This document shows, in pieces, positions 52,226 through 64,000 of a DNA stretch of 64,000 bases. This DNA comes from Pristionchus mayeri (lineage: Eukaryota > Nematoda > Chromadorea > Rhabditida > Neodiplogasteridae): contig BTRK01000004.1 in assembly GCA_036245805.1 (NCBI GenBank), forward strand, positions 4,774,001-4,838,000. Reading direction: 5' to 3'. How positions within the stretch are numbered: the stretch's first letter is position 1; every line of letters begins with the position of its first letter. The position numbers and the translations under genes were made by a program. Below the pieces are notes generated by a model that saw only the letters and a list, made by a program, of their open reading frames with translations, was not told the origin of the DNA and ran no database searches.

Positions 52226-55200
52226 GGTCGGCTATCGAATGAACTACGAAGACGGAGGACATCAGGTCAATGGGAAAGACCCTCCGGCGACCAGGTTAGA
52301 GAAGTTCTTTTTTTGAATATTTTAGAGCCTCAAATGTTCACAAATAATGGAAATAATTTAAGAGCTTGCGAAGAATCGTGGTCGACGACGAATTCGGCTG
52401 ATCAGATCGTTCCAACCGGGTGCAAACTCAACCAATATTCGAAATTAACGGAATTAAATTTTTCAGATCTATCGAACAACAGAAAGGACCATGGTTCGCG
52501 GCCTGGTGCAGAGAGACCCGACTCTTCGTTTGTGAGTCAATTTCCGGTCGTATTTTAATTAAATAATACATTTAATTTTAAAAAAATACAAATTACCACA
52601 TGCTTTCAGCGATAACTGCGATGCACGGTGTGAAACGAGTGTGGGAGTCACGTGCGTGGTCCAAAGTCAGTGAGACTCCAGTCTTCAACCGTTCACGATT
52701 CCCTTTCAGTTGTTCTGGGGACTCACCGTGCTCTTCCTCTTCGTCTTTCTCGCCTATGAACTCACTCTCATCTTCATGGGATATCTGGCGAAACCTGTCG
52801 TTTCGGAGGTACGCATGATCGTCCAAAATGTATTGGGCATGGATGGCATGGATGATGGGTCTGATCAGATCACGTTCGTCATGGCGGAGGACGGTCTCGC
52901 CTTTCCGAAAGTCACCATTTGCAATTACAATCCGATGAAGAAGAGCTATGTTGAGAGTGAGAAATACCAGTCAAGAAGAAGGGGAAATTTAATTTCAGAG
53001 ATCAACACAACGGGCGATTTCTCATTGCGACTCGCTCGTTACATGCTCCTTTCCAACAATGATGTCCTGGTGAGAACATTTTTTCCAGTGGTGGTAGCAA
53101 AGCGTTCTATATGGCACTCGCCCTGATTGAACAGAATCTAAGAAGCATAAAAAGTGCTGCAGAACGTCTTCGGAGGCAACGACGAGGAGAGTCTGGAGGA
53201 GGACGACGAGGAACTGCAGGAGTACAAGAGGAATCATCCCGGATTCACCATCAACTCGTTCTATCACTCGGCTGGATTCGAGTGTCATGAGATACTCAAG
53301 ACGTGCTCATTCGCTGGGCGAGAGTTCGAATGCTGCGAGTAAGCAGAACCAAGCCCCCCAGATTAACTCTTCCCATCTTCTAGCTACTTCACTCCCGTCC
53401 TCTCCGAGTTGGGGTTGTGTCAAGTACTGAACCTGCAGTCTGCTCCGTTCGCGTGGATGCAGAAGCAGACTGAAGCCACGTCCACTTCAGGGTTCGATTG
53501 ATCGTTGTCCCAGTCTTAGCCCTTACACCCCATTTTCACAGACTTCAAATGATTCTGGATGCTCATCTGGAGGAAGTCGTCGACGTCTCTCTCCCCACTG
53601 ACAAAGTGTTCAATGTGCAAGTCGAGAACGGATTCAAGTTCTATCTCGAGGAACCAGAGACGAGCACTACCAAGACTTCCCAGGTCCAATTTTGTTGAGT
53701 CACAACGTACCACTGTATCGATGCGATCATAAACTGAAAATGATACATTTCAGGGCATCACTGTCGCCCCGGGAGCCAGTGTCTTCACCTCGGTATCGCT
53801 CACAAAGGTGAGCAACGTCGACAATGGAAGAATACCGTATCTTCGCAAATTCTGAGTAATACTGTTTGCGTGACCCCGATAAGCTAGAATTGCGGCAGTA
53901 AAAACGACAAGCCTTTTGAATGGATATTGTTTGCGCTGACCAGTCATCGCATCTCAGAAAACTTGACGATCTATCGCGGCAGTTCCGCGTTCACCAAAGG
54001 TTTAATGGAATGTAACATATTTAGCACGATCTGCTGGACAAACACAATTGGGGCACGTGCATCAATGAATGGCCCGAAGGATACAAGGAGAAGAACGGAG
54101 AGAATTACCAGTCCTCCGATTGCCAATCACAGTGCAAGGCCAAGTACTGCATTTGCAATAAACCTGATCTAAACCGAATGTCATTCAGATTCTTCTATGA
54201 CCGATGCGCATGCTCTCCCTTCATGTACAACATTGATGAAGGTTTGCTTTGTTTACTCCGATCTAAGAAGTTGGGCCTCGGATTCTGAACCTTCCCTTCA
54301 GACTATCGTTCGTGCACTCCGCTTGAGGTTTACCGATGCGTCCGCGATAACATAGTGGTCAATTTCAATCGTAAGTTGCCTCCTACAGCTTTACCTATTC
54401 TTGCTCATTTCAGAAACCACCGAGGACTACGTGTTCCCGGAGTGTCGCGAATGTGTATCGGAGTGCAAGAGGTAAGGAGAGGGATGGATATCTTCGGCCA
54501 ATGATATCTTCGATGTCCACCCGAGAACAGTGCTAGCTAATTGATTTCAGATCCCAATTCGACACGTACAATTCGTACGGGCAAGGATTCGCTGATGATG
54601 CAATGAGTGCTCTGATCAGAGCCAACCCTGAATGGACTCCAGAACACATCAAGTGATCATCTGCACTTGCCACTGAAACGCAAATAATCTCGCAGGAACA
54701 ACTTCCTTTCGATCAACGTCTTCTTCCGCGAGATGGCCTTCACCTCCTACGTGCAGGTCCAAGACGCCACGGTCACCGATACTCTCAGTAAGATCAGCGT
54801 CACTTGATCGGTCATAAATTCGCGCTATATATAGGTAATATGGGCGGCACGATGGGGTTATTCTTGGGAATGTCCGTCCTCACTGTCATCGAGTCCATTA
54901 TCTACATTGCAAAGGCGAGTTCTTATCAGTCGCGAGTCTTTGAAGAGCGATGACGTCATCCGATTGAGATCGATAATCTCAGGTGCTGTGGGTGACAATG
55001 TGCTGCAATCGGAAACGACACGTTGCGGAGAAGGAATACGAGAACAGAGTCAGAATTTTTTTTGAGTACACGATTGCAAAATTATGGTCTTTTTCAGAAG
55101 GAGAAAGTGGAAACACGAGATGCTGTCAACTGTATTCGAGTGTTGGGCGTCCAGCAATTCGAGTGAGTAGACGTCATGCTCGATTCGTCTCAGTGACTTG

Positions 55201-55484
55201 ACATTAACGATGCGCCATAAACTATTCCTATTTTTAGCAGCTGCAATAGCGATAAGAATCGCGTGATCGAGCTGAAAATATCCGTGGACGAATTTAGAAG
55301 GGCGCTGGGGCTCAACGGCGATTTGATGGTAATGCGGAAAATAATTTAGACTATGGAGAACAATTATTTACAGATGACCGCAATAATCAACAACACTTGC
55401 ACTAATCAAGACAAAGGAGCCGGCTGCGAAAAATCGAACGACAGATTTATTTCCATCCCAATTGGCACTCAAATGATTCGATGA
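52226..55484 (+). CDS. DEG/ENaC sodium channel subunit (degenerin/ASIC-like)
   Basis: First exons: 52226-52296, 52467-52531, 52610-52665 and 52710-52808, all in phase; about twelve or more follow to the TGA at 55482-55484. Domain order: cytoplasmic N-terminus with the T-A-M-H-G-V gating motif; TM1 (W-G-L-T-V-L-F-L-F-V-F-L-A-Y); post-TM1 F-P-K-V-T-I-C-N-Y-N-P; an acidic finger-like stretch (E-S-L-E-E-D-D-E-E-L); C-S-F-A-G-R-E-F-E-C-C; Cys-rich ectodomain (G-T-C-I-N-E-W-P-E-G-Y, C-Q-S-Q-C-K-A-K-Y-C-I-C, C-A-C-S-P-F-M-Y); then the pore/TM2 N-M-G-G-T-M-G-L-F-L-G-M-S-V-L-T-V-I-E. The family forms trimeric amiloride-sensitive Na+ channels in the plasma membrane, gated by force, acid or peptide. The specific stimulus cannot be read here. 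Middle junctions are approximate; the short intron after 52808 is open in frame. Confidence 0.85.
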
Positions 55485-55560
55485 TCCTCAAACTTCATTG
55501 ATTTTGTTCGCATTCATAAAAATTCCTACGCAAATTTCGTTCAAGATAATACATCCATTT

Positions 55561-56796
55561 TCACTCGTACTTTTGCTTTCGCTGGCCAACGAATCGGCTG
55601 ATGACCAACACAACTGAGGACGAGATTCCAATGAGAATCAGAGAAACAACAATGATGGCTACTAGAATGGCATCGACATTGTAATACTCGATCCAGTTCA
55701 TGTCGATCGACTGTGGACGAAGGGCGCGCGATGGACCGAATCGAGCTGCGAAGTCCACGTGCTTCAGGAGCAGTTCCCTCGAAGAGAAGGGCTTATAGGC
55801 AAGCATCTCAGCCGTTCTCCTTGCGTTGGTGCCATATCTGCAAGATTGTCAATATTGCAATCTCCAAAAGACGGAATAGCAAACCTCTCGTTCTCGAGCA
55901 ACTCCTTCACTAAAGCACTCAACTTCACGTCGTCTGCGATGTAGTTTTTGTCGAAAACCTGATAGACCACATCGGATTTTGCATTTTTTCCTCGCAAACA
56001 CGTTGCATCCTTATTTCATGCTAAAACCCGTAGCTGTTCGCGCTTCTTCGCATTATCAGACGCCAAAAGAGTTTCGCTAACCTTTCCCATTCCATTGTAC
56101 TCGATCATGGCTGCGTTCCTCGGCTGATCGGCGAATATCGGAACAAGAATGGCTGAAGAATATCATTTTTTTAAATTTCCAAACAGTACTGCATTTTAGC
56201 CCATGAATTACCCGGTACTCCTCTCAACGTCAATTCCTGAACGGATCCCATTCCTCCGTGGGTGATGAAGAGAGACAGACTGGAGTGAGCTGCATAGGTC
56301 TTAGGCCTAATACTAGAATATGGTCATCCATACCAAGGAGGTCGTTCTGCGGCATCCACTTGGCCAGCACCAAATTCTCGACCCCCGCTGCTTCTCCAGA
56401 GGCGAATTCATCGTCTGGTCGTTCGTACTTCCAGATGAAAGTGATGTTGGGGAAACGAGAGATCGTCTGAAAATGGGTTCCATATATACAAGAGAAATGG
56501 TTTTACTTTGAGAATCGCAGTCTTGGCCTCGGGCCACAGTAGATAACTCTTGGCCATGGAACCGAATGAAATGAGCACGGCTCGTTCTCTGCGAGAGAGA
56601 ATCTCCGTCCAATTCTGAGTAGTGAGAGCCGTTAAGAGAGTCAATTTGCGATCTAACGGTCTAAAACCTCATCTAGCGGTTGTGGCTCCCTCGCCCCCAG
56701 TCCTCCCACGTGAATGAGTCGAGAAATTGTCGGTGTTGCAAAATCGATCAATGGTTCAGAATTGGTGAAGGCATAGCTCACATTGGAAACGATTTC
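55561..56796 (-). CDS. UDP-glucuronosyltransferase, C-terminal half only
   Basis: Minus-strand exons 56668-56796, 56507-56614, 56334-56466, 56212-56289, 56082-56152, 55885-55958 and 55561-55837. All in phase, 289 aa. Features: V-S-Y-A-F-T-N-S-E-P; A-V-L-I-S-F-G-S-M-A; N-I-T-F-I-W-K-Y-E; W-M-P-Q-N-D-L-L; the UGT signature region F-I-T-H-G-G-M-G-S-V-Q-E; P-I-F-A-D-Q-P-R-N-A; a C-terminal TM helix and a short basic tail (R-K-Q-K-Y-E). The family conjugates UDP-sugars to lipophilic compounds on the lumenal side of the ER. The N-terminal acceptor-binding half (normally about 240 aa) is not found between 56797 and the satellite. The gene is either truncated or its 5' exons lie beyond the array. Tail-to-tail with the DEG/ENaC gene, 76 bp apart. 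Confidence 0.82.
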
Positions 56797-57189
56797 CTAA
56801 AAACGCTCATCTTGGTCTTGAATAGAGTGCTGAAAGGAAGAGGGCAGAGCGCGCGGTGTGGGGGAATGAGAGGGATAAAAATGCAAAAGAGTAAACTCTT
56901 GAGCAAGAGTGGGGAAGAGTGGGGGCTCTTGCGCAAGAGATGGTTCGGTAAAACACCTTTTTTGAAGCCTTTCGATCGAATGTTTAAGTGTAATTAGTTA
57001 ACCATTTGCACAACCATCCGCCACATCAGTTTACCTGCTCCGATTTTCATATCGGAGGGGTGTTTTTGACCGATTTTCTGTTATGTCTTCTACATAAGTC
57101 ATCCTTTCCTGTTATTCAAAATAAATGTGGAGGTGCTACTGGTTAACTGGTTCACGTGCATTTCTGTCAATGCGACACATTACCGTGTA
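56797..57189. other. Junction between UGT and satellite
   Basis: No coding sequence. Contains an inverted pair ACTCTTGAGCAAGAGT / CTCTTGCGCAAGAG at about 56894-56940. Confidence 0.5.
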
Positions 57190-60100
57190 TAATTTGTGAT
57201 TCAAACGATGAGACTTTTGTATCACGTTTGATTCAAAAGGTGCGACTTTTGTACCACTTTTGATAAAAAAGATGAGACTTTTGCATCACTATTTATTCAA
57301 AAGAAGAGATTTTGTATCACATTTGATTCAAAAGGTACGACTTTTGTATCACATTTGATTCAAAAAAAAAATTAGATTAAAAAAATTAGAAAATTAGATT
57401 TTTGTACCACTTTTGATTCAAAAAAATAGATTTTTGTACCACTTTTGATTCAAAAAATTTGATTTTTGTACCACTTTTGATTCAAAAAATTTGATTTTTG
57501 TACCACTTTTGATTCAAAAGATAAGACTTTTGTACCACTTTTGATTCAAAAGATGAGATTTTGTATCACATTTGATTCAAAATATACGACTTTTGTATCG
57601 CTATTGATTCAAAATATACGACTTTTGTACCACTTTTGATTAAAAAATGCGACTTTTGTACCTCTGTTGATTCAAAAGGTGAGACTTTTGAACCACGTTT
57701 GATTCAAAAGATGAGACTTTTGTATCACATTTGATTCAAAATATACGACTTTTGTATCGCTATTGATTCAAAAGATGAGACTTTTGTATCACATTAGATT
57801 CAAAAGATGCGACTTTTGTACCACTTTTGATTAAAAAATGCGACTTTTGTACCACTGCTGATTCAAATGGTGAGACTTTTGAACCACGTTTGATTCAAAA
57901 GATGAGACTTTTGTATCACTATTGATTCAAAAGATGAGACTTTTGTATCACATTAGATTCACAATATACGACTTTTGTACCACTTTTGATTAAAAAATGC
58001 GACTTTTGTACCTCTGTTGATTCAAAAGGTGAGACTTTTGAACCACGTTTGATTCAAAAGATGAGACTTTTGTATCACATTTGATTCAAAATATACGACT
58101 TTTGTATCGCTATTGATTCAAAAGATGAGACTTTTGTATCACATTAGATTCAAAAGATGCGACTTTTGTACCACTTTTGATTAAAAAATGCGACTTTTGT
58201 ACCACTGCTGATTCAAATGGTGAGACTTTTGAACCACGTTTGATTCAAAAGATGAGACTTTTGTATCACTATTGATTCAAAAGATGAGACTTTTGTATCA
58301 CATTAGATTCAAAATATACGACTTTTGTATCGCTATTGATTCAAAAGATGAGACTTTTGTATCACATTAGATTCAAAAGATGAGACTTTTGTATCACTAT
58401 TGATTCAAAAGATGAGACTTTTGTATCACATTAGATTCAAAATATACGACTTTTGTATCATTAGATTCAAAAGATGCGACTTTTGTACCACTTTTGATTA
58501 AAAAATGCGACTTTTGTACCACTGTTGATTCAAAAGGTGAGACTTTTGAACCACGTTTGATTCAAAAGATGAGACTTTTGTATCACATTAGATTCAAAAG
58601 ATGCGACTTTTGAACCACGTTTGAGTCAAAAGATGAGACTTTTGTATCACATTTGATTCAAAAGATGCGACTTTTGTACCACTTTTGATTAAAAAATGCG
58701 ACTTTTGTACCACTGTTGATTCAAAAGGTGAGACTTTTGAACCACGTTTGATTCAAAAGATGAGACTTTTGTATCACATTAGATTCAAAAGATGCGACTT
58801 TTGAACCACGTTTGAGTCAAAAGATGAGACTTTTGTATCACTATTGATTAAAAAATGCGACTTTTGTACCACTGTTGATTCAAAAGGTGAGACTTTTGAA
58901 CCACGTTTGATCCAAAAGATGAGACTTTTGTATCACATTTGATTCAAAATATACGACTTTTGTATCGCTATTGATTCAAAATATACGACTTTTGTATCGC
59001 TATTGATTCAAAATATACGACTTTTGTATCGCTATTGATTCAAAAGATGAGACTTTTGTATCACATTAGATTCAAAATATACGACTTTTGTACCACTTTT
59101 GATTAAAAAATGCGACTTTTGTACCACTGTTGATTCAAATGGTGAGACTTTTGAACCACGTTTGATTCAAAAGATGAGACTTTTGTATCACTATTGATTC
59201 AAAAGATGAGACTTTTGTATCACATTAGATTCAAAAGATGCGACTTTTGAACCACGTTTGATTCAAAAGATGAGACTTTTGTATCACATTTGATTCAAAA
59301 TATACGACTTTTGTATCGCTATTGATTCAAAATATACGACTTTTGTATCGCTATTGATTCAAAAGATGAGACTTTTGTATCACTATTGATTCAAAAGATG
59401 AGACTTTTGAACCACGTTTGATTCAAAAGATGAGACTTTTGTATCACTATTGATTCAAAAGATGAGACTTTTGTATCACATTAGATTCAAAAGATGCAAC
59501 TTTTGAACCACGTTTGATTCAAAAGATGAGACTTTTGTATAATTTTTGATTCAAAAGATGAGACTTTTGAACCACGTTTGATCCAAAAGATGAGATTTTT
59601 GTACCACTTTTGATTCAAAAGATGAGACTTTTGTATCATTTTTGAGTCAAAAGATGAGACTTTTGTATCACTATTGATTCAAAAGATAAGACTTTTGTAT
59701 CACATTTGATTCAAAAAATTAGATTTTTGTACCACTTTTGATTCAAAAAATTTGATTTTTGTATCATTTTTTATTCAAAAGATGAGATTTTGTATCACTT
59801 TTGATTTAAAAAATGCGACTTTTGAGCCACGTTTGATTCAAAAGATGAGACTTTTGCATCACTATTGATTAAAAAAATGCGACTTGTATCATTTTTGATT
59901 CAAAAGATGAAACTTTTGCATCACATTTGATTCAAAATATACGACTTTTGTATCGCTATTGATTCAAAAGATGAGACTTTTGTATCACATTAGATTCAAA
60001 AGATGCGACTTTTGTACCACTTTTGATTAAAAAATGCGACTTTTGTACCACTGTTGATTCAAAAGGTGAGACTTTTGAACCACGTTTGATTCAAAAGATG

Positions 60101-63100
60101 AGACTTTTGTATCATTTTTGATTCAAAAGATGAGACTTTTGTATCACTTTTGATTTAAAAAATGCGACTTTTGAACCACGTTTGATTCAAAAGATGAGAC
60201 TTTTGTATCACATTTGATTCAAAATATACGACTTTTGTATCGCTATTGATTCAAAATATACGACTTTTGTATCGCTATTGATTCAAAAGATGAGACTTTT
60301 GTATCACATTAGATTCAAAAGATGCGACTTTTGTACCACTTTTGATTAAAAAATGCGACTTTTGTACCACTGTTGATTCAAAAGGTGAGACTTTTGAACC
60401 ACGTTTGATTCAAAAGATGAGACTTTTGTATCACATTAGATTCAAAAGATGCGACTTTTGAACCACGTTTGAGTCAAAAGATGAGACTTTTGTATCACAT
60501 TTGATTCAAAAGATGCGACTTTTGTACCACTTTTGATTAAAAAATGCGACTTTTGTACCACGTTTGATTCAAAAAATGAGACTTTTGAACCACGTTTGAT
60601 CCAAAAGATGAGATTTTTGTACCACTTTTGATTCAAAAGATGAGACTTTTGTATCATTTTTGAGTCAAAAGATGATACTTTTGTATCACTATTGATTCAA
60701 AAGATAAGACTTTTGTATCACATTTGATTCAAAAAATTAGATTTTTGTACCACTTTTGATTCAAAAAATTTGATTTTTGTATCATTTTTTATTCAAAAGA
60801 TGAGATTTTGTATCACTTTTGATTTAAAAAATGCGACTTTTGAGCCACGTTTGATTCAAAAGATGAGACTTTTGCATCACTATTGATTAAAAAAATGCGA
60901 CTTTTGTATCATTTTTGATTCAAAAGATGAAACTTTTGCATCACATTTGATTCAAAATATACGACTTTTGTATCGCTATTGATTCAAAAGATGAGACTTT
61001 TGTATCACATTAGATTCAAAAGATGCGACTTTTGTACCACTTTTGATTAAAAAATGCGACTTTTGTACCACTGTTGATTCAAAAGGTGAGACTTTTGAAC
61101 CACGTTTGATTCAAAAGATGAGACTTTTGTATCACATTAGATTCAAAAGATGCGACTTTTGAACCACGTTTGAGTCAAAAGATGAGACTTTTGTATCACA
61201 TTTGATTCAAAAGATGCGACTTTTGTACCACTTTTGATTAAAAAATGCGACTTTTGTACCACTGTTGATTCAAAAGGTGAGACTTTTGAACCACGTTTGA
61301 TTCAAAAGATGAGACTTTTGTATCACATGAGATTCAAAAGATGCGACTTTTGAACCACGTTTGAGTCAAAAGATGAGACTTTTGTATCACTATTGATTAA
61401 AAAATGCGACTTTTGTACCACTGTTGATTCAAAAGGTGAGACTTTTGAACCACGTTTGATCCAAAAGATGAGACTTTTGAACCACGTTTGATTCAAAAGA
61501 TGAGACTTTTGTATCACATTTGATTCAAAATATACGACTTTTGTATCGCTATTGATTCAAAATATACGACTTTTGTATCGCTATTGATTCAAAATATACG
61601 ACTTTTGTATCGCTATTGATTCAAAAGATGAGACTTTTGTATCACATTATATTCAAAAGATGCGACTTTTGTACCACTTTTGATTAAAAAATGCGACTTT
61701 TGTACCACTGTTGATTCAAATGGTGAGACTTTTGAACCACGTTTGATTCAAAAGATGAGACTTTTGTATCACTATTGATTCAAAAGATGAGACTTTTGTA
61801 TAACATTAGATTCAAAAGATGCGACTTTTGAACCACGTTTGATTCAAAAGATGAGACTTTTGTATCACTATTGATTCAAAAGATGCGACTTTTGAACCAC
61901 GTTTGATTCAAAAGATGAGATTTTGTATCACTTTTGATTTAAAAAATGCGACTTTTGAGCCACGTTTGATTCAAAAGATGAGACTTTTGCATCACTATTG
62001 ATTAAAAAAATACGACTTTTGTATCATTTTTGATTCAAAAGATGAAACTTTTGCATCACATTTGATTCAAAATATACGACTTTTGTATCGCTATTGATTC
62101 AAAAGATGAGACTTTTGTATCACATTAGATTCAAAAGATGCGACTTTTGTACCACTTTTGATTAAAAAATGCGACTTTTGTACCACTGTTGATTCAAAAG
62201 GTGAGACTTTTGAACCACGTTTGATTCAAAAGATGAGACTTTTGTATCACATTAGATTCAAAAGATGCGACTTTTGAACCACGTTTGAGTCAAAAGATGA
62301 GACTTTTGTATCACATTTGATTCAAAAGATGCGACTTTTGTACCACTTTTGATTAAAAAATGCGACTTTTGTACCACTGTTGATTCAAAAGGTGAGACTT
62401 TTGAACCACGTTTGATTCAAAAGATGAGACTTTTGTATCACATGAGATTCAAAAGATGCGACTTTTGAACCACGTTTGAGTCAAAAGATGAGACTTTTGT
62501 ATCACTATTGATTAAAAAATGCGACTTTTGTACCACTGTTGATTCAAAAGGTGAGACTTTTGAACCACGTTTGATCCAAAAGATGAGACTTTTGAACCAC
62601 GTTTGATTCAAAAGATGAGACTTTTGTATCACATTTGATTCAAAATATACGACTTTTGTATCGCTATTGATTCAAAATATACGACTTTTGTATCGCTATT
62701 GATTCAAAATATACGACTTTTGTATCGCTATTGATTCAAAAGATGAGACTTTTGTATCACATTAGATTCAAAAGATGCGACTTTTGTACCACTTTTGATT
62801 AAAAAATGCGACTTTTGTACCACTGTTGATTCAAATGGTGAGACTTTTGAACCACGTTTGATTCAAAAGATGAGACTTTTGTATCACTATTGATTCAAAA
62901 GATGAGACTTTTGTATCACATTAGATTCAAAAGATGCGACTTTTGAACCACGTTTGATTCAAAAGATGAGACTTTTGTATCACTATTGATTCAAAAGATG
63001 CGACTTTTGTACCACTTTTGATTAAAAAATGCGACTTTTGTACCACTGTTGATTCAAAAGGTGAGACTTTTGAACCACGTTTGATTCAAAAGATGAGACT

Positions 63101-64000
63101 TTTGTATCACATTAGATTCAAAAGATGCGACTTTTGTACCACTGTTGATTCAAAAGATGAGACTTTTGAACCACGTTTGATTCAAAAGATGAGACTTTTG
63201 AACCACGTTTGATCCAAAAGATGAGATTTTTGTACCACTGTTGATTCAAAAGGTGAGACTTTTGAACCACGTTTGATTCAAAAGATGAGACTTTTGTATC
63301 ACATGAGATTCAAAAGATGCGACTTTTGAACCACGTTTGAGTCAAAAGATGAGACTTTTGTATCACTATTGATTAAAAAATGCGACTTTTGTACCACTGT
63401 TGATTCAAAAGGTGAGACTTTTGAACCACGTTTGATCCAAAAGATGAGACTTTTGAACCACGTTTGATTCAAAAGATGAGACTTTTGTATCACATTTGAT
63501 TCAAAATATACGACTTTTGTATCGCTATTGATTCAAAATATACGACTTTTGTATCGCTATTGATTCAAAATATACGACTTTTGTATCGCTATTGATTCAA
63601 AAGATGAGACTTTTGTATCACATTAGATTCAAAAGATGCGACTTTTGTACCACTTTTGATTAAAAAATGCGACTTTTGTACCACTGTTGATTCAAAAGGT
63701 GAGACTTTTGAACCACGTTTGATTCAAAAGATGAGACTTTTGTATCACATTAGATTCAAAAGATGCGACTTTTGAACCACGTTTGAGTCAAAAGATGAGA
63801 CTTTTGTATCACATTTGATTCAAAAGATGCGACTTTTGTACCACTTTTGATTAAAAAATGCGACTTTTGTACCACTGTTGATTCAAAAGGTGAGACTTTT
63901 GAACCACGTTTGATCCAAAAGATGAGACTTTTGAACCACGTTTGATTCAAAAGATGAGACTTTTGTATCACATTTGATTCAAAATATACGACTTTTGTAT
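57190..64000. repeat. 31-32-bp AT-rich satellite array, open at the window end
   Basis: At least 6.8 kb of head-to-tail monomers of about 32 bp, consensus like GATGAGACTTTTGTATCAC + ATTTGATTCAAAA. Variants occur at the RATGMGAC, TATC/TACC/AACC and ATT/GTT positions. The first 500 bp are more diverged (AATTAGATTTTTGTACCAC types). Higher-order structure is visible: identical blocks recur at 61323 and 62438 (1115 bp) and again at 63299 (861 bp). Each monomer carries the near-palindrome TTTGATTCAAA. The short open frames in the array are by-products of the repeat. Confidence 0.95.

Noticed and set aside
60442..63971. Apparently conserved repeat proteins (LNQTWFKSLIFWIK type) in the array
   Set aside because: Any frame of a satellite lacking stops yields such peptides. 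No promoter or initiation context.
57190..64000. CRISPR-like array of regular short repeats
   Set aside because: Monomers are contiguous without unique spacers, in a clearly eukaryotic intron-bearing genome.

Overview
The window is nematode nuclear DNA. The evidence is short introns (mostly 40-75 bp), tandem sri/srh-type chemoreceptors, a DEG/ENaC channel, a UDP-glucuronosyltransferase, a CYP2-like P450 and a clear orthologue of the C. elegans delta-6 desaturase FAT-3. Species cannot be told from the sequence. All multi-exon models were built by hand from splice signals, reading phase and paralogue comparison.

Region 1 (1-12.8 kb, mostly + strand) holds five related genes for small secreted proteins. 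They share a C-terminal block ending in a [S/T]xVHKM-like motif, a common three-exon layout and, in three of them, a GGATGCT-TATA promoter. An unidentified multi-exon membrane protein gene lies on the minus strand at 5.7-6.85 kb, and a 371-bp direct repeat occurs twice. Region 2 (13-18.8 kb, + strand) holds four tandem genes for Tyr/Gly/Met/Pro-rich secreted peptides. All have identical three-exon phase, a dibasic RE[K]RQ-type processing site at the start of exon 2, and (in three) the C-terminus KNRH/RNRH. All have strong TATA boxes, and three have a FoxA-like ATGTTGACA element about 80 bp upstream.

Region 3 (19.1-37.7 kb, + strand) is a single intact 499-aa cytochrome P450 gene in 12 exons. 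Its fourth intron is 12.9 kb and contains five intronless genes for low-complexity secreted proteins on the same strand, one antisense 7TM chemoreceptor gene and a 1.9-kb foldback element. Its tenth intron was about 74 bp until a 2.9-kb non-LTR retrotransposon inserted antisense, flanked by an 11-bp target-site duplication.

Region 4 (37.8-57 kb): the fat-3 orthologue (minus) converges on the P450. Then come three chemoreceptor paralogues (+; the middle one frameshifted), a 101-aa unknown gene (minus), a second foldback element, a DEG/ENaC channel (+) and the C-terminal half of a UGT (minus). Region 5 (57.2-64 kb) is a continuous 31-32-bp satellite with higher-order structure that runs off the window and abuts the truncated UGT.

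About fourteen secreted, low-complexity, mostly TATA-driven genes lie on the same strand in the first 33 kb. This suggests a coordinately expressed cluster of structural or secretory proteins (cuticle, pharyngeal lining or gland). That role is inference.
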